64,000 bases of DNA from Cristatella mucedo (lineage: Eukaryota > Bryozoa > Phylactolaemata > Cristatellidae): contig WPIO01000053.1 of the NCBI GenBank assembly GCA_009760855.2, positions 1,050,001 through 1,114,000 on the forward strand, written 5' to 3'. Shown piece after piece: positions 11,797-24,031 of this stretch (position 1 is its first letter; each line of letters begins with the position of its first letter). A program made the position numbers and the translations under genes. Below the pieces are notes generated by a model. The model saw only the letters and a list, made by a program, of their open reading frames with translations. It had not been told where the DNA came from and made no database searches.

Positions 11797-12557
11797 GTAT
11801 GGTTCTGTCGATTTCGCTGCCCCTTAAGTTATATGGGGCCCCTTAGGGACTGCATGTCGTTGTAATGTTAATTTCAGATTTCGTATAACATGCGATGCCT
11901 GGACGACCCACTAAGAATTGTATTCGGTTGCTGCTACATTAATTTAACCTGTACCTAGCATGGCCTGACTGTAACTCAATACGCTTAAGTTTGGAGTGTA
12001 TAGGGGCTATGAGCATGTGGTCTGGTTTGACAGGTCTTATAGAGACTGTAGAATTTCATAAAGTTTCGCCCGGCACATCCTGTTACCGGAAATAGTTTTC
12101 CTGCCACCAAGCGTGAGACCTACAATAGATGCCGCTTGCCCGCGTTCGCATGTGGAAGGAGTTAATTAACTCGAATTCAACCAATATCTGTGGCTGCTTA
12201 TGCAATAGCACTGTCAGCAAGTGGTCACGAGGGGATCTTGTGTAGGATTAAGTTCAATAACAAAATATTCCGCAGCAGAAAATAAATATATTCTGTAGAT
12301 CGGCGTTAAAGAAGTGCTTGTTAATGATTACAAAATTAGTTATTTCAAATAAAGAACGACTGAGAACCGCCAGATGTGGAACTGTAAGTGTCCCTTAATG
12401 TTCTAACTTAGAACTGTGGGTTTCGATTGCTATGGAGCTCCATTAGGAGTACAACGAATTGCCACAATCGACTGAAATCTGCCAAATCTCTCCACTCTGA
12501 GTAAGCGATAATCGACTGGGCATCGGCGGCTCGCAGCTCGAATTTCCTGCGAAACCG
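11797..12557. other. No gene seen
   Basis: Mixed unique sequence with no recognised motif. Confidence 0.6.
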
Positions 12558-12875
12558 ATAGGTTGGCTGGAGCCAAAGAATGAAGTGACCTAAAAGTGAG
12601 TGACAAAGCCTTGAATTCGATCCGTTGCTTGACTGATAGCCATTGCAGATCTACGAGAAGGGGTGAGATGTAGCAACTCCCGAAAGACAAGCCTAGCTGC
12701 AGAGTTTTTTCGCGAACTATAAGCGCCCGAGTGCACAGGACGGTAGAACAGCAAGCAGTGAGTTTACAGAAGTCAAGACGGGATGTAAAAAATGCATGGA
12801 CAAATTTAAATGTCGTATCCCTGTCTAAACAAGCCCGAATTTTAGCAACGTTATCTAGCCGAAAATAAAGCAGAC
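12558..12875 (-). mobile_element. LINE-A internal fragment
   Basis: Reverse-strand piece of the C-terminal domain, from ENIAKIRACLDRDTTFKF-like sequence on the right to LTFRSLHSLAPANLS on the left. It has lost both its 5' part and its tail. Confidence 0.72.
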
Positions 12876-12956
12876 TTGACTATGTAACACGTGGTGGGCG
12901 TCGCAATGAGAGATAGCACGGAGCGTCTCTCGGCAGTCTCGGCAGTTTAATTTTTG

Positions 12957-13057
12957 CTGCTCTCTGTCTCTTTGTCTGTAGCTTTGTCTGTCTCTCCGTC
13001 TCTCTTTCTCTCTATATATCTGTCTCTCTGTCTCTCTGTCTGTCGCTCTGTCTCTTC

Positions 13058-13097
<40 letters not shown>

Positions 13098-13263
13098 GTA
13101 TTTTTCTCTCTTCTTTATCTTGTTCTCTATCTGTCTCTATCTTTCTTCTTTATCTTGTTCTCTTTCTTCTCTATCTGTCTCTATCTGTCTCTATCTTTCT
13201 TCTTTATCTTGTTCTCTATCTTCTCTATCTGTCTCTATCTTTCTTCTTTATCTTTTTTATCTT
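12957..13263. repeat. CT-rich compound microsatellite
   Basis: CTCTGT, CTGT (13057-13093) and a TCTTTATCTTGTTCTCT-type higher-order repeat. Confidence 0.92.
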
Positions 13264-13821
13264 TTCCCTCCACGTGGTTATAGGAGGATTAAAAAGATTA
13301 GAATTCGCCTTAATTCGGCAGCACTGCCGGGCTCGGGGCTCCGAATAGCAGCACACAGATTGGGTGTGCGGAGCTTTTGAGTCCGGTTGGGGGCGTTGAC
13401 GTGACGAGCCGTGTCACGCCCACAAAACGACCACTGATTTTTCAAGCTAAATTCGAGCGTGCTGCCCGAATGCACTAAGGGTGGTAAATATAGTCTATGG
13501 CATTTCGACTTTCCAAAGTACTTTGAATATTAATAGCTAGATTTTTTAATTTCAAAATACAGACCAATATACTTGTACGATTCGTCATACTCTAATGACC
13601 CGTAACGCTCTATGAAGAGGGTATAACAACTTCTGCATGCGTACAGTACTAAGCCACAGACGCAACGCCCCTGACGGTACCTGTAGCTAGCCGATGCGTG
13701 ACGAACACCTGAAGTCTTAAGCTTTTCAATCAGACTCAGGTGACTTTTACATTCAGCACCAGCGTACGCACGTATGCTGACAGCAGCAGAACACGGAGGC
13801 AATGAAAAACTTCCTTACGAA
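13264..13821. other. No gene seen
   Basis: Unique sequence. A 90-codon minus frame at 13530-13802 has no recognised motif. Confidence 0.5.
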
Positions 13822-14076
13822 ACGACAACTACTCTCCTACTGCAGACTATGGCTCATCATTTTCAACGGTCCTGAACTGCTACTTCTATGCTACTCACTA
13901 CCTCAACTGCTCTTCTGACTCTGCTATGCTTCCAACTTTGTCTTTGTTACGTGAGACGAAGTCTGTTGGCTACCGAATGGGTACCAAAAGCCGCTGAGGC
14001 TGTGAGTGGGCTATACAATACTCTCCTGTGTAACACTCATATAGTCTTTATGGCTTTGTGGAGGTACAGAAAGAGA
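13822..14076 (+). mobile_element. LINE-B 3' fragment
   Basis: Covers the end of the coding region (TTTCAACGGTCCTGAACTG) and the 3' UTR up to TGGAGGTACAGAAAGAGATA. The tail has become an A-rich ACAAAAAAC run. Confidence 0.8.
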
Positions 14077-14114
14077 TACACACAAAAAACAAAAAACTGT
14101 AACGTAAGAAGTTC

Positions 14115-14525
14115 ATGTGCTTACCGTAGAGAAGTCTAGTTGACAGCAACGGAGGTTACGGTCTTCTAACGTAAAAAAATTATCGTGCTGCCCAAAGCCT
14201 ATAGCACAAGTTAGCCCAGCTGCTAAGGCTCACCCTCGGATCAAAGAATTACTGACTGCCTATTACTTGGCCTCGGCCTTTAAGCCCTCTTGTCCATAGA
14301 TTATCGCACAGCTAGTTGCTAGCCGCTACAACTCAAGAACCACGAAAACTGCCGATTTAACACACCACCGTTCCACACGCGAGAGGGTTCGCGAAATCTG
14401 AAGGCTTTCCTGCCCTGCGATTATGATATATGAGCTTGACAGCTGAACCTTGATTGACCAACGAGCTTAGCCGCTGAATTAGAACACTTACGAAATAGCC
14501 GCGATATGAGCAGCATTATGAGCAG
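14115..14525. repeat. Unclassified dispersed repeat, copy 1
   Basis: Shares with 19105-19865 the segments GAGAAGTCTAGTTGACAG, TAGATTATCGCACA...GTT, AACTC-AGAACCA, and GAAATAGCCGCGA. No family is recognised and no coding capacity is seen. Confidence 0.5.
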
Positions 14526-15269
14526 CATTATGCATAATTACTTGCGATGGGGTTATTTTCTGAGCAATGACCTGGCTACTGTTCGAGGCTTGCGCCTGAC
14601 CGCAGTCGTTCTCCTGCAGCAACGGTCCCCTGGTCGATGAGTGCAGCGCTGAGCGTGAGCGTGAGCCCTGTAAGCCCGTTGGCAAGTCGGCTGGAAGTCA
14701 CCTGAGCGTGTCAGCCGTAAAATGCGGCTGCCATTGTGCTTTTGATAATACGGCGTTGTTTCTAGCGCTGAGTGCAGAATAACAAGCGCTGTGCTTTTAT
14801 CGTCGTCATATTGCTAGCTTCAGATCTTTGCACGTTACGCGCGTCGTGCCGCTATCCGAACTAGTGAGGGTTTCGCAGTCATAACGAGGCCGAAGATTGA
14901 TTGAAGCTAGTGTAAATTTGTTAAACTGAATTACATGAGGTACTAAGGATCATTAGCGGCAATACAAAACAAAGATCTACGATTTTCGGTAGTTTTTTCC
15001 GGTTTACCTTCCGGCTTTCCTGCCTGTGTACTTTCCGGTGTTCCTTCCTGTGTACCTTCCGGTGCTGTGCTCTGACCGTCTCGGGCGCTGCCTAATTAGC
15101 ACATGCTTGCCTGTACTAACCTTGCGCGCTCCGCTAAATCAGTGCATCCCAAGTCATGGTCGCCAGACAAAAACGCGTCTTTATAAGCACATACTGTCAA
15201 GTTAGCATTACTTCTACCAGACAGATCCTCTCAATGTAATTTGGTAACTGATCCATATTTTCTATCGCA
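14526..15269. other. No gene seen
   Basis: Includes short CTTCCGGT/CCTTCCTGTGTAC repeats at 15000-15063. Confidence 0.6.
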
Positions 15270-15893
15270 TTTATCAAACCTAGTGTTATTCAGAAATTGG
15301 AAAGGCTGACTTTCAAAATTGGCTCTGCCAGCATATCTCCAGTTGCATCAGCTCGAAATCTAGGTGTCATATTCCAAAGTGACCTCTCGTTAGACGACCA
15401 CATCAGCTCCACAGTCAAATCAGCCTATTTTCAGCTACATAACATTGCTAAAATTAGGGCTTGTTTAGATAAGGATACCACGTCTAAGTTGGTCCATGCA
15501 TTCGTGACATCTCCTCTCGACTTCTGCAACTCACTGCTTACTGGCCTACCAGCATGTGCGATCAGGCGATTGCAGCTGGTGCAAAACTCTGCAGCTAGGC
15601 TTGTCTGTCGTGAGCGTCGCAGTTGCCACATTACTCCACTTCTCGCCGACCTGCACTGGTTACCAGTCAAGCAACGGATTGACTTCAAGGTTTTGTCGCT
15701 CACTTTTAGGTCTCTTCATTCTATGGCTCCAGCCTATCTTTCAGATGTTATTCATTTTGTTTGTTTTTCAAGCATGATTTTACTTACTATTCTATTGCGT
15801 ATCACTTTGCAGCAAATGTAAAGCGCCTAGAAAGAGATTAAGTTCTCTGAGGGCGCTTTATCAAGTGCAATATTATTATTATTATTATTATTT
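15270..15893 (+). mobile_element. LINE-A copy, 5'-truncated with a 320-base internal deletion
   Basis: The frame runs from KLERLTFKIGSASISPV to PAYLSD, then jumps directly into the 3' UTR (GTTATTCATTTTG...). Compared with the copy at 58066-58826, about 320 bases are missing. Otherwise the two differ at only about five positions over some 285 bases. The tail hairpin and (ATT)n are intact. Confidence 0.88.
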
Positions 15894-16177
15894 ATAAACA
15901 GCGGAGTCTGAACCTTGTGCACTTCCACACCTATTCTATATTGCCACTCAGGCTCTGAGAGCCCGCGGCTCATCAGAAACAATTGCTAATACCTTTTCCT
16001 GTATCGCATCTACCAAACCCCACACCATCAAACAAGGTTCAAACTTCGATATTCTAATGCACTCGTTTAACCTGCAAGGCCCCTCCGACACTTGATTTGT
16101 TGAGTACAGCGCCAGATGCTGCGATCGAGTTGGTGTAGCTACTCAGTGCAAATTTGTGGCTCTACAACTGTGCCTTA

Positions 16178-16335
16178 GAAAATATAATTAATTTGTGTAT
16201 CTCGCTAAGAGAACTTAATCTCTATTCACGCGCTTTACATATGCCGCAGGACTTGAGCTCACGACCTCAGCCGTCAAATACATTCACCTTGGCCTTGGTC
16301 TGGGTGAGTAACTTAACCACTTGGCCAAACCGGCG
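16178..16335 (-). mobile_element. SINE-B copy next to SPIN
   Basis: Head AGTGGTTAAGTTACTC, B-box region GTGAGCTCAAGTCC, TATGTAAAGCGCGTG, AGAGATTAAGTTCTCTTAG and an AATTATATT tail at 16178. Confidence 0.84.
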
Positions 16336-16358
16336 TTTTACCCATCTTACCTCTAGAT

Positions 16359-16545
16359 CAGCGGTTCTCAACCTTTGGGTCACGACCCCTTTGGGGGTCG
16401 CACGACCCTTTCACAGGAGTCGCCTAAGACCATCGGAAACACGCATTTCCCATTCGCACACAATAATTTTATGGTTGCGGGTCGCCACAACATGAGAAAT
16501 TGTATAAAAGGGTCTCGGCATTAAGAAGGTTGAGAAAAAACACTG
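16359..16545 (+). mobile_element. SPIN-like non-autonomous hAT transposon
   Basis: This 187-base element starts CAGCGGTTCTCAACC and ends with an imperfect inverted copy (GGTTGAG...CACTG). Its interior carries GACCCCTTTGGGGGTCG, GTCGCCTAAGACCATCGG and AATTTTATGGTTG, in the order I remember for the SPIN ('space invaders') family. Flanks CTCTAGAT (16351-16358) and CTTAGAT (16546-16552) look like a slightly decayed 8-bp target duplication, as hAT elements make. There is no coding capacity. It lies 23 bases from a SINE-B copy. Confidence 0.8.
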
Positions 16546-16585
16546 CTTAGATCCACAATTCATCCATCGAATCGTGACAATTTTT

Positions 16586-16652
16586 CAATAGATAGAAGAC
16601 AATAGATAGATAGACAGATAGATATATAGATATGTAGATATATAGATAGATT
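16586..16652. repeat. (GATA)n-like microsatellite
   Basis: ATAGATAG with GACA and TATA variants, about 40 bases after SPIN. Confidence 0.9.
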
Positions 16653-17190
16653 GAAGATATTGATTCTAGTTGGCATTAGGATTAGATCATCTAAACACAG
16701 GATGCTCGCGTCATCATTGTCGACAACAAAAACATGATGGCATTTGGTCTTATCACCGAAATGCGAGTTGACCTTCCTAGAGCTTCACATCTAAGGGCCG
16801 TGTCCCGCGACAACACACAGACTCTTTGAGGCCTATGTTATCCCGTCAGGGCTCATAAGAAACAAGCGCTAGCAAACGATAGTTCAGAGCAGGTGCTACC
16901 CGACTACTGCAAGGAATTAACTCAGTCATTATTTTTCCTCGCATCAACCCAGCCTTAGATAGGGTGCATGCGAATTCTAGTCAGCGATGATGTGACAAAA
17001 TGCACCATCGATTTGGTTACTGCTTGGAAAGACAAGTTTTTCCTTGTACTTGACCTGTCCTTGACCCCTAAAGCCCCCCTCCCCGACATCGACCTGTAAG
17101 ACTCTCTATTACTTTTATACGTGGGTTAAGACGCTGACAGCCTCCCCTAATACGATGTTAATAATAAGAGGTCAAGAGAGTCAATATTTC

Positions 17191-17376
17191 TCGACATCGC
17201 TGTAGGTGCACGTTGCTATACATCGCTGTGGGTGCACGTCGCTATACATTGCTGTGGGTGCACGTCGCTATACATCGCTGTGGGTGCACGTCGCTATACA
17301 TTGCTGTGGGTGCACGTCGCTATACATTGCTGTGGGTGCACGTCGCTATACATTGCTGTGGGTGCACGTCGCTGTG
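17191..17376. repeat. 26-bp minisatellite, about seven copies
   Basis: Unit CATCGCTGTGGGTGCACG-TCGCTATA, alternating CATCG and CATTG variants. Confidence 0.95.
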
Positions 17377-17879
17377 GCCTGTTCCTCTCGTTTGAGGCCG
17401 CATACGAGCCCCTGGGGCCACTCGTCGTAGACGTCACCTCTGCGAACCTGCGAACCCTGTGCACTCTGCACTCTCGCTGCACGTGTCCTACGCACTCTAT
17501 TGCCGTGAAACATCGATCATCCTCATGCTTCCACTCTTGTGCCTCAACACTATGGGCAATTTAACCCGGCCGGTTATTCCGTCTCCAATCGGTTTCCCTC
17601 ACTGCAGTCATACTCCGGAAGTGGGCTCCGGAAATCCGAGCTCCGGAAGTTTGCTTCATAAGTTGAGCTGAGCTGTGCCCTAGGCTTTCGGCCGCCCGTA
17701 CGAGATTCACTGTAATCGCGGCTGCGGCCGAGCACCTGTAACTCTCCGTCGTCGCTGTCAAGCAGACTTCTCTCAGCTATGCATGCATGCAGGGCTTGCT
17801 AATTTAACCTACGGGTGCTCTTTGCTGCTGCTGCCGAGGTCTGCTACTTCAGGCATACGTTCGTGCCCTGGTGCTTTAC

Positions 17880-18030
17880 GTACGGCCGCTTGCCTCGATT
17901 TTGAGGCTTGGGTATTCACCGCTATTCGTCTCGCGTCGGCAGCGACTAGCACGGTTGCGAGCGGTGCGTTTGCAGCCTAGCTCTGTTCATACGCGAAAGC
18001 CTCTATATTCCGTTTGTAATACTGATCTGC
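17880..18030. repeat. Second unclassified repeat pair, copy 1
   Basis: Shares a TTGAGG...CGCTATT-CG-GCG-AGC-AGC segment and TACGAGCG-like (TGCGAGCGGTGCGTTTGCAG) sequence with 22885-23020. Nature unknown. Confidence 0.4.
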
Positions 18031-18915
18031 GGAAGTTTGCGATTGAGAATTGCAATGCCGCACTTGACCAAAGTTAAGCGCATGAGAGCAGCACAGCATT
18101 GGGCTCGCCTTGACCTTGAGACAATGAGCGAACCGTGGATACGTGCACGCCTAGGTTTGGGACTTTCACGAGGCAATACTTGCTAATATCTATTGAGCGT
18201 AATATTTACCGAAAGTATCCCAGCTAAACAGCAGTCTGCTGAGGTGAGATAATGCTGAGACTGCTAAGAGGTCAGAATTTGTGTACGCTAACGATGGCAG
18301 CATGATCGAACTTACTACTGCTTCTAGAGACGCATCACATTCTAGAGATACTCAGCTCGCTGCTGTGACAGCACTTGGTGTGGCAGTTTCGACAGCTTTT
18401 AGGAGGGATCGGTAAAACACGGCGTGAAGGAGGCGAAAACCGGTGAAACGCCGAATTGCTCTACTCGCTGCTGTGCTCTGGGCTTCTAGCCAGGCAGCAG
18501 CCGGTCAGCTAGGCTATGCGTCAGGCGCGACAAGCCTCGAGAAGCTTCCAAAAGCCTCGCATCAGTTGGCGGTTCAGCTGCAGTTCTGGCCGCAGTGGCG
18601 AGAGTCGTTGTACTCAACGGCTGATGCTGGACCCCTCGTTTGCGACACCCCGTCTAGGCTTGTGCAGTGCATTCGCATGAAGTTTGAGACTCGACGCACG
18701 CACAGTCTCGGAGCTGCAATCGAGTCTGCAATTTGAGCTAGGAGCCTAGCCAATTAATTAAAGGTGTCGCATAGTCCTTGCTGACGCGTGACAACTACTG
18801 GTAACGGAAATCCCGACTTCCAGGTGCAGCGCCGTACAGTCGGTCATGCCTAGGGCAGTAGGGATGAGCAACGACACCTCAAGATTACAGTCCATATCCG
18901 TCTTCGTCGTCATCT

Positions 18916-19085
18916 TAGTTGATTCAACAGCCTCGTTTGCATAGCAGCAGAATAGCGAGTCTCATTGGCTATCGCTATCGCTCCCAGTTGACGATAAAGG
19001 ATCGCCCAACTGCAGGATTCGAACCCACGACCTCGATCGTGAAGAGCGAGAACCTTGCCTCCCGTAGGCTATCACGGCCTTTGAG
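18916..19085 (-). mobile_element. SINE-A copy
   Basis: The minus strand reads a tRNA-like head with B box GGTTCGAATCC, the GGGCGATCCTTTATCGTC body and GCTGTTGAATCAACTAAG end. The ATTT tail is lost. Confidence 0.82.
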
Positions 19086-19104
19086 CTAATAATACAAGCC
19101 CGGC

Positions 19105-19865
<761 letters not shown>

Positions 19866-20059
19866 ACGAGCTGTGCGGTATTTTTGAGAATTGCATGCAC
19901 TTCCGACCTTTACCGCCGGCATACAGACGCGGAGCGCGACCGCAGCATCGGGCGACCGTCTGCTGGTCGGTGAGTCACTGCGCCGAGCATCAGCGGCTGC
20001 GTCCACCTGAAGTTCGCACTGCTGCACCGCAGCCGTAGGCAACGACAGTGCTTTGCACC

Positions 20060-20158
20060 GCCATTTCACTTTGCAGCAAATGTAAGGCACCTAGAGAGAG
20101 ATTAAGTTCTCTGAGGGCGCTTTATCAAGTGAATTATTATTATTATTATTATTATTAT
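20060..20158 (+). mobile_element. LINE-A tail fragment
   Basis: CACTTTGCAGCAAATGTAA, hairpin and (ATT)n. It directly precedes the longer copy at 20162. Confidence 0.78.
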
Positions 20159-20161
20159 GTC

Positions 20162-22062
20162 TTCCACACCGTCGGAGCTTCTATGAAAGCTTTGTTGAAT
20201 CTCAGATGCACAATCTAAAAATGCTGATGTTGACGATCAAGCATCTCCTTAACCGCTACCAGATTAGCTTCTTACCTCATGACCCTTATGACGATCTAGA
20301 TGATCTCATCTCTCGATTCTTTGTCCAGAAGATAGACCAGATCAAAGAGTCCATCCCAGCGAGGACAGCTTCCTCCCTAAAATGCCGTCCCTCAACTCCT
20401 GGCTGCACCTCAATGTCTACATTTAAGCAGGTCACTAGTGATCTCTTCCTGATGTTCAAACGAAACAAGTCATTTAGACCCTATTCCCACTGTCCTGCTC
20501 CTACGTTGCATTAATCTGCTGCTGCCATGTATAACCAACATCAGTAATATGTCATTAGCCTCAGATCATGTCCCAGTGCCTTTCAAAAAAGCTGTAGTCA
20601 GGCCACTCTCAAGAAAGCAACACAAGACCAAGAAAACTTAAGCCACTACCGCCAAATCTCCCTTCTAATATTCCTATCAAAGACATTGGAACGAGTCGTT
20701 GCAGACCAGCTGAACTCATATATTGAAACTTCAAACCTTGCTAGTAAGTTCCAGTCTGGCTTTAGAGCTAATCACTCCACAGAATCAGCATTGCTTAGGG
20801 TGTACAACAACCTACTTAGGAATGCAGACATGAATAGATCATGGGTTCGATTCCTGTCGTGGGCGATCCTTGATCGCTTCTGCAAGCGGTGAGCATAGCC
20901 GTGAAGGCTCTTCTGTCGCAATACAAAAAGAGGCTGTTAAATCAGCTAGTATTTATTTATTTATTCAGAGTATCTCTGCTTTCTTTGCTCTATCTTTCGG
21001 CAGCTTTTGATACCATCGATCATCAAGTTCTTCTAGAGCGCCTCTCATCTCGCCTGGGCATCACTGGTACTGCTCTGCAATGGTTCAGATCCTATCTCAG
21101 TGGCAGACTCCAAAGTATTGACGTGAATGCACAAATATCACACGAGATGCGTCTGAAATATGGGTTACCTCGGGGGTCCATGCTAGATCTGGCTCTTTTC
21201 ACGGTTTATACTCTCCCTCTTGACGATGTTATTGCCAAGCACAATCTAGGCTTTCACTTCTATGTGGATGACACTCAGTTGTACCGTTGCTTTGATCCCT
21301 ACCAGCCTTCGAGCACCTCAAATTCTCTCAACTCCCTCGTTGCATGTATTGATGACATCCGCACATTGATGGCAGCAAATTTCCTGATATAAAATGATAA
21401 TAAAACAAACTTACTAGTTATGGGCAAACCCAGTGTGATTCATAAATTGGAAAGGCTGACGCTAAAAATTGGCTCTGCCAGCATATCCCCTGTTGAATCT
21501 ACACGGAATCTTGTCGTCGTGTTCCAAAGTGACCTTTCGTTAGACGACCACATCAGCTCCGCAGTCAAGTCTGCCTACTTTCAGCTACATATCATAGCTA
21601 AAATTCGGGCTTGTTTAGATAAGGATATCACATCTAAGCTGGTCCATTCAGTTGTGACATCCAGTCTTGACTTATGTAACTCCCTGCTTGCTGGCCTGCC
21701 GGCATGGGCAATCAGGTGATTACAGCTGGTGCAAAACTCTGCAGCTAGGCTTGTCTGTCGTGAGCGTCGCAGTTGCCATATCACACCACATCACGCCGAC
21801 CTGCACTGGCTACCAGTCAAGCAACGGATCGACTTCAAGGTTTTGTGGCTCACTTTTATGTCCCTTTATTCTTTGGCTCCAGCCTATCTGTCAGATCTAC
21901 TCCCCCACCAGACCAAGCTTCCCACCACCCCCTTTTCGGAATCCAACAGTTTACCAATACCTCATACAAACCTCAAATCCTTTGAATACCATGCATTTAG
22001 TTCGTAAGCTCCCGAAGCCTGGAACTCACTCCCGACTCGCATCACAACATCGCCTGACTTCG
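20162..22062 (+). mobile_element. LINE-A copy, longest 5' extent, SINE-interrupted and 3'-truncated
   Basis: It includes the segment before the RT (FYESFVESQMHN..., about 20165-20510), then RT motifs: LLYLSAAFDTIDH, a motif B mutated to GLPRGSML, and motif C read as YVDD instead of YADD. It is broken by stops near 20513, 21391 and 21717. A SINE-A is inserted at 20838-20966. The copy ends abruptly at 22062 in the C-terminal domain with no 3' UTR, so the 3' end was lost by deletion. It directly follows the (ATT)n tail of another LINE-A piece. Confidence 0.85.
20838..20966 (+). mobile_element. SINE-A copy inserted in LINE-A reverse transcriptase
   Basis: A 5'-truncated SINE-A begins near the B box (gggttcgattcc), continues through GCCGTGAAGGCTCTTCTGTC and ends in an ATTT-repeat tail. 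LINE-A coding sequence stops at LLRNADM before it and resumes at VSLL after it, so the SINE is the younger insertion. The target duplication is at most about 3 bases. Confidence 0.85.
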
Positions 22063-23245
22063 GATGCAATGGCTGAACCTAAGATGGCGGAATCGGACAG
22101 GTAGGAGCCTGCGACTTCCGACGAGGCCCCGGTGAGGGTATTCTAGCGCAAGCGGTGACGTTTGAGGAGCGAGGGGCGGCAGCGTCTGGTTGGCAGGAGA
22201 GGTGGTGGTAGAGCCAGAGCCGGTGAAACCAGCGATGGTAGCGGAGAGCGGCCATCGACGACGACGCGACGGCCGCTGGCCGACAGCCAGCTGAAATGTG
22301 TACATTTGCAAGCACGGCAAGGAGCGCTGGGCCACGACGTTAGGAAAAGCTCGCGCCCACTAACTCCCGAGACGCGCGGAATCGCACAACACCGACCAGG
22401 GCTACTGCGGTCGGCAGTGACCTAGGGGTAGGGCTACACTGCCGTACACAATCGTTCATTATGCAAGCTATTGTTTTATTTATTACTTCAATGCATAGGG
22501 GCTAAGAGTAGGGAGAGATATATATACCCCAGCCTACGACAATGCCGCGCCTAAACGTTGTTGTCCTCCGGTACTAGGCCAGAGAGCCCCCCCCCGACCT
22601 TAACTAGCCAATCGGAGCGCAGCGTTCCTACTGCTAGGCGTTAGCAAGAACGCTAACCAACCAGAGCGCAGCGTTCGTGATGTGCAGAAGACAGAAGCTC
22701 CAGTTAGCAACAACATCTGCAGACTGGAGTTGAGAATGAAACGTTGCTGAGTTCGGTTGCATTCCGAATGTTCCAATTCGTTCGCTTTTAAGCAATACGC
22801 TTACACACGCTCAAAACACGTATATTGTGCATCGATGCATGTATCGTGTGTCGAGGCGTGCATCGTGCGGAGGCAAGCTCAAGCTCGTCTCGTCGGCCTC
22901 ACTTTGAGGTGGCGCCTTCGGCTTTGCTTTTGACGCTATTGTTCGGCGAGAGCTAGCGCCGTTACGAGCGCTGCGCTTGTAGCAGAATTCTGACGGGAGA
23001 GTTAACTGCACATTTGTAACAACCCGGTCATTATATGCAAGAGTATCGAAATGGCGAAGCGCTTTAGTCCGCCATAAGGCGCTAGATCGACCACCTGGTG
23101 ATAAATTGGCCAGATTTCGATTGACGTTCACTATTCGCGGTTCCAAAAGGATAACGACTAGGAATCTGCTACAAGATAATCTACGCCTAAGGTACCGTAA
23201 AATCAAGGGCATGCATTACTTAAGGAGTTGTCCCTTTGAAGTAGA
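22063..23245. other. No gene recognised
   Basis: GC-rich at 22080-22400 with Arg-rich open frames on both strands, then a TATATATA run near 22519. It follows the broken 3' end of LINE-A directly. A transposon end is possible but unproven. Confidence 0.45.
22885..23020. repeat. Second unclassified repeat pair, copy 2
   Basis: TTTGAGG, GACGCTATTGTTCGGCGAG, ACGAGCGCTGCGCTTGTAGC and TTTGTAAC occur in the same order as in 17880-18030. Confidence 0.4.
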
Positions 23246-23405
23246 GCTGAGCTGAGGCGAGTCTTTGTCCAGGAGGTAAGGTGCTCCCACTTTAGATCCG
23301 CGTCGTGGGTTCAAGTCCTGCAGTGGGAGATCCTGTATTGCCGATGGCAAGTGGTGGCGATTGCTGTTAAGGCTCTGCTGCCATTAAATAAATGAGGCTG
23401 CAAAA
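23246..23405 (+). mobile_element. SINE-A copy, diverged
   Basis: Head with GTCCAGGAGGTAAGGTGC (A-box region), B box GGGTTCAAGTCC, GTGGGAGATCCTG, GTTAAGGCTCTGCTG and GAGGCTGCAAAATCAGCC. Confidence 0.78.
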
Positions 23406-23914
23406 TCAGCCAACCTGCTTTGTCCTGTGCTAGTGTTCTCGTGTGCGATGGCCGGTTCTGGAAGCCCGAATCCCTCTGACGCTGTTGAATATGCTTCTTT
23501 ACGTTTCGGATGTTGACTTGGTATGGTGAAGTATGGGTGCTCTTCGCAGCAGCCGCGGTCCTCTACTGCCTTCATACTGCTGTGTGCATCGGTACCGCAG
23601 GAACATTTAGCTAGCCAAGATCTCAAGGCTCAGTAGCTTCGTCGGTGTTCGTCCCGCGTAGACTGAGACGTGCACCGTTACAGCAAGGACTGCTTTAACC
23701 TAGTTTTTTTCCGATCTTGGAAGCCGCTGTACGCCTTTTGTTACAATATTTTACATAACATAACTTAAATATAAAAACAACGTACTATCGAGGATATTTA
23801 GAAGCCTTCTTTGAAACTGTCGTTTTAGCCGTCTTGTCCACATCTTCATCAGCAAGAACAGCCATCGCGGCAACAAGATAGACTTCAATGCTCTAATCTG
23901 AATGGTTGGCTTTT
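23406..23914. other. No gene seen
   Basis: Unique sequence, AT-rich near 23740-23790. Confidence 0.6.
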
Positions 23915-23962
23915 ATAATATTAATAATAATAATACATTTGTATAGCTCCCTAAGAGACCTG

Positions 23963-24031
<69 letters not shown>

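Larger units (their letters stand above)
16653..18915. other. No gene recognised
   Basis: Besides the 26-bp minisatellite and repeat 17880-18030 there are only short open frames. The 97-codon frame at 18443-18736 has an Ala-rich start but no recognised domain. Confidence 0.5.

Noticed and set aside
22063-22600. LTR of a retrotransposon with TATATATA
   Set aside because: No second copy, TG/CA ends or primer binding site could be found.
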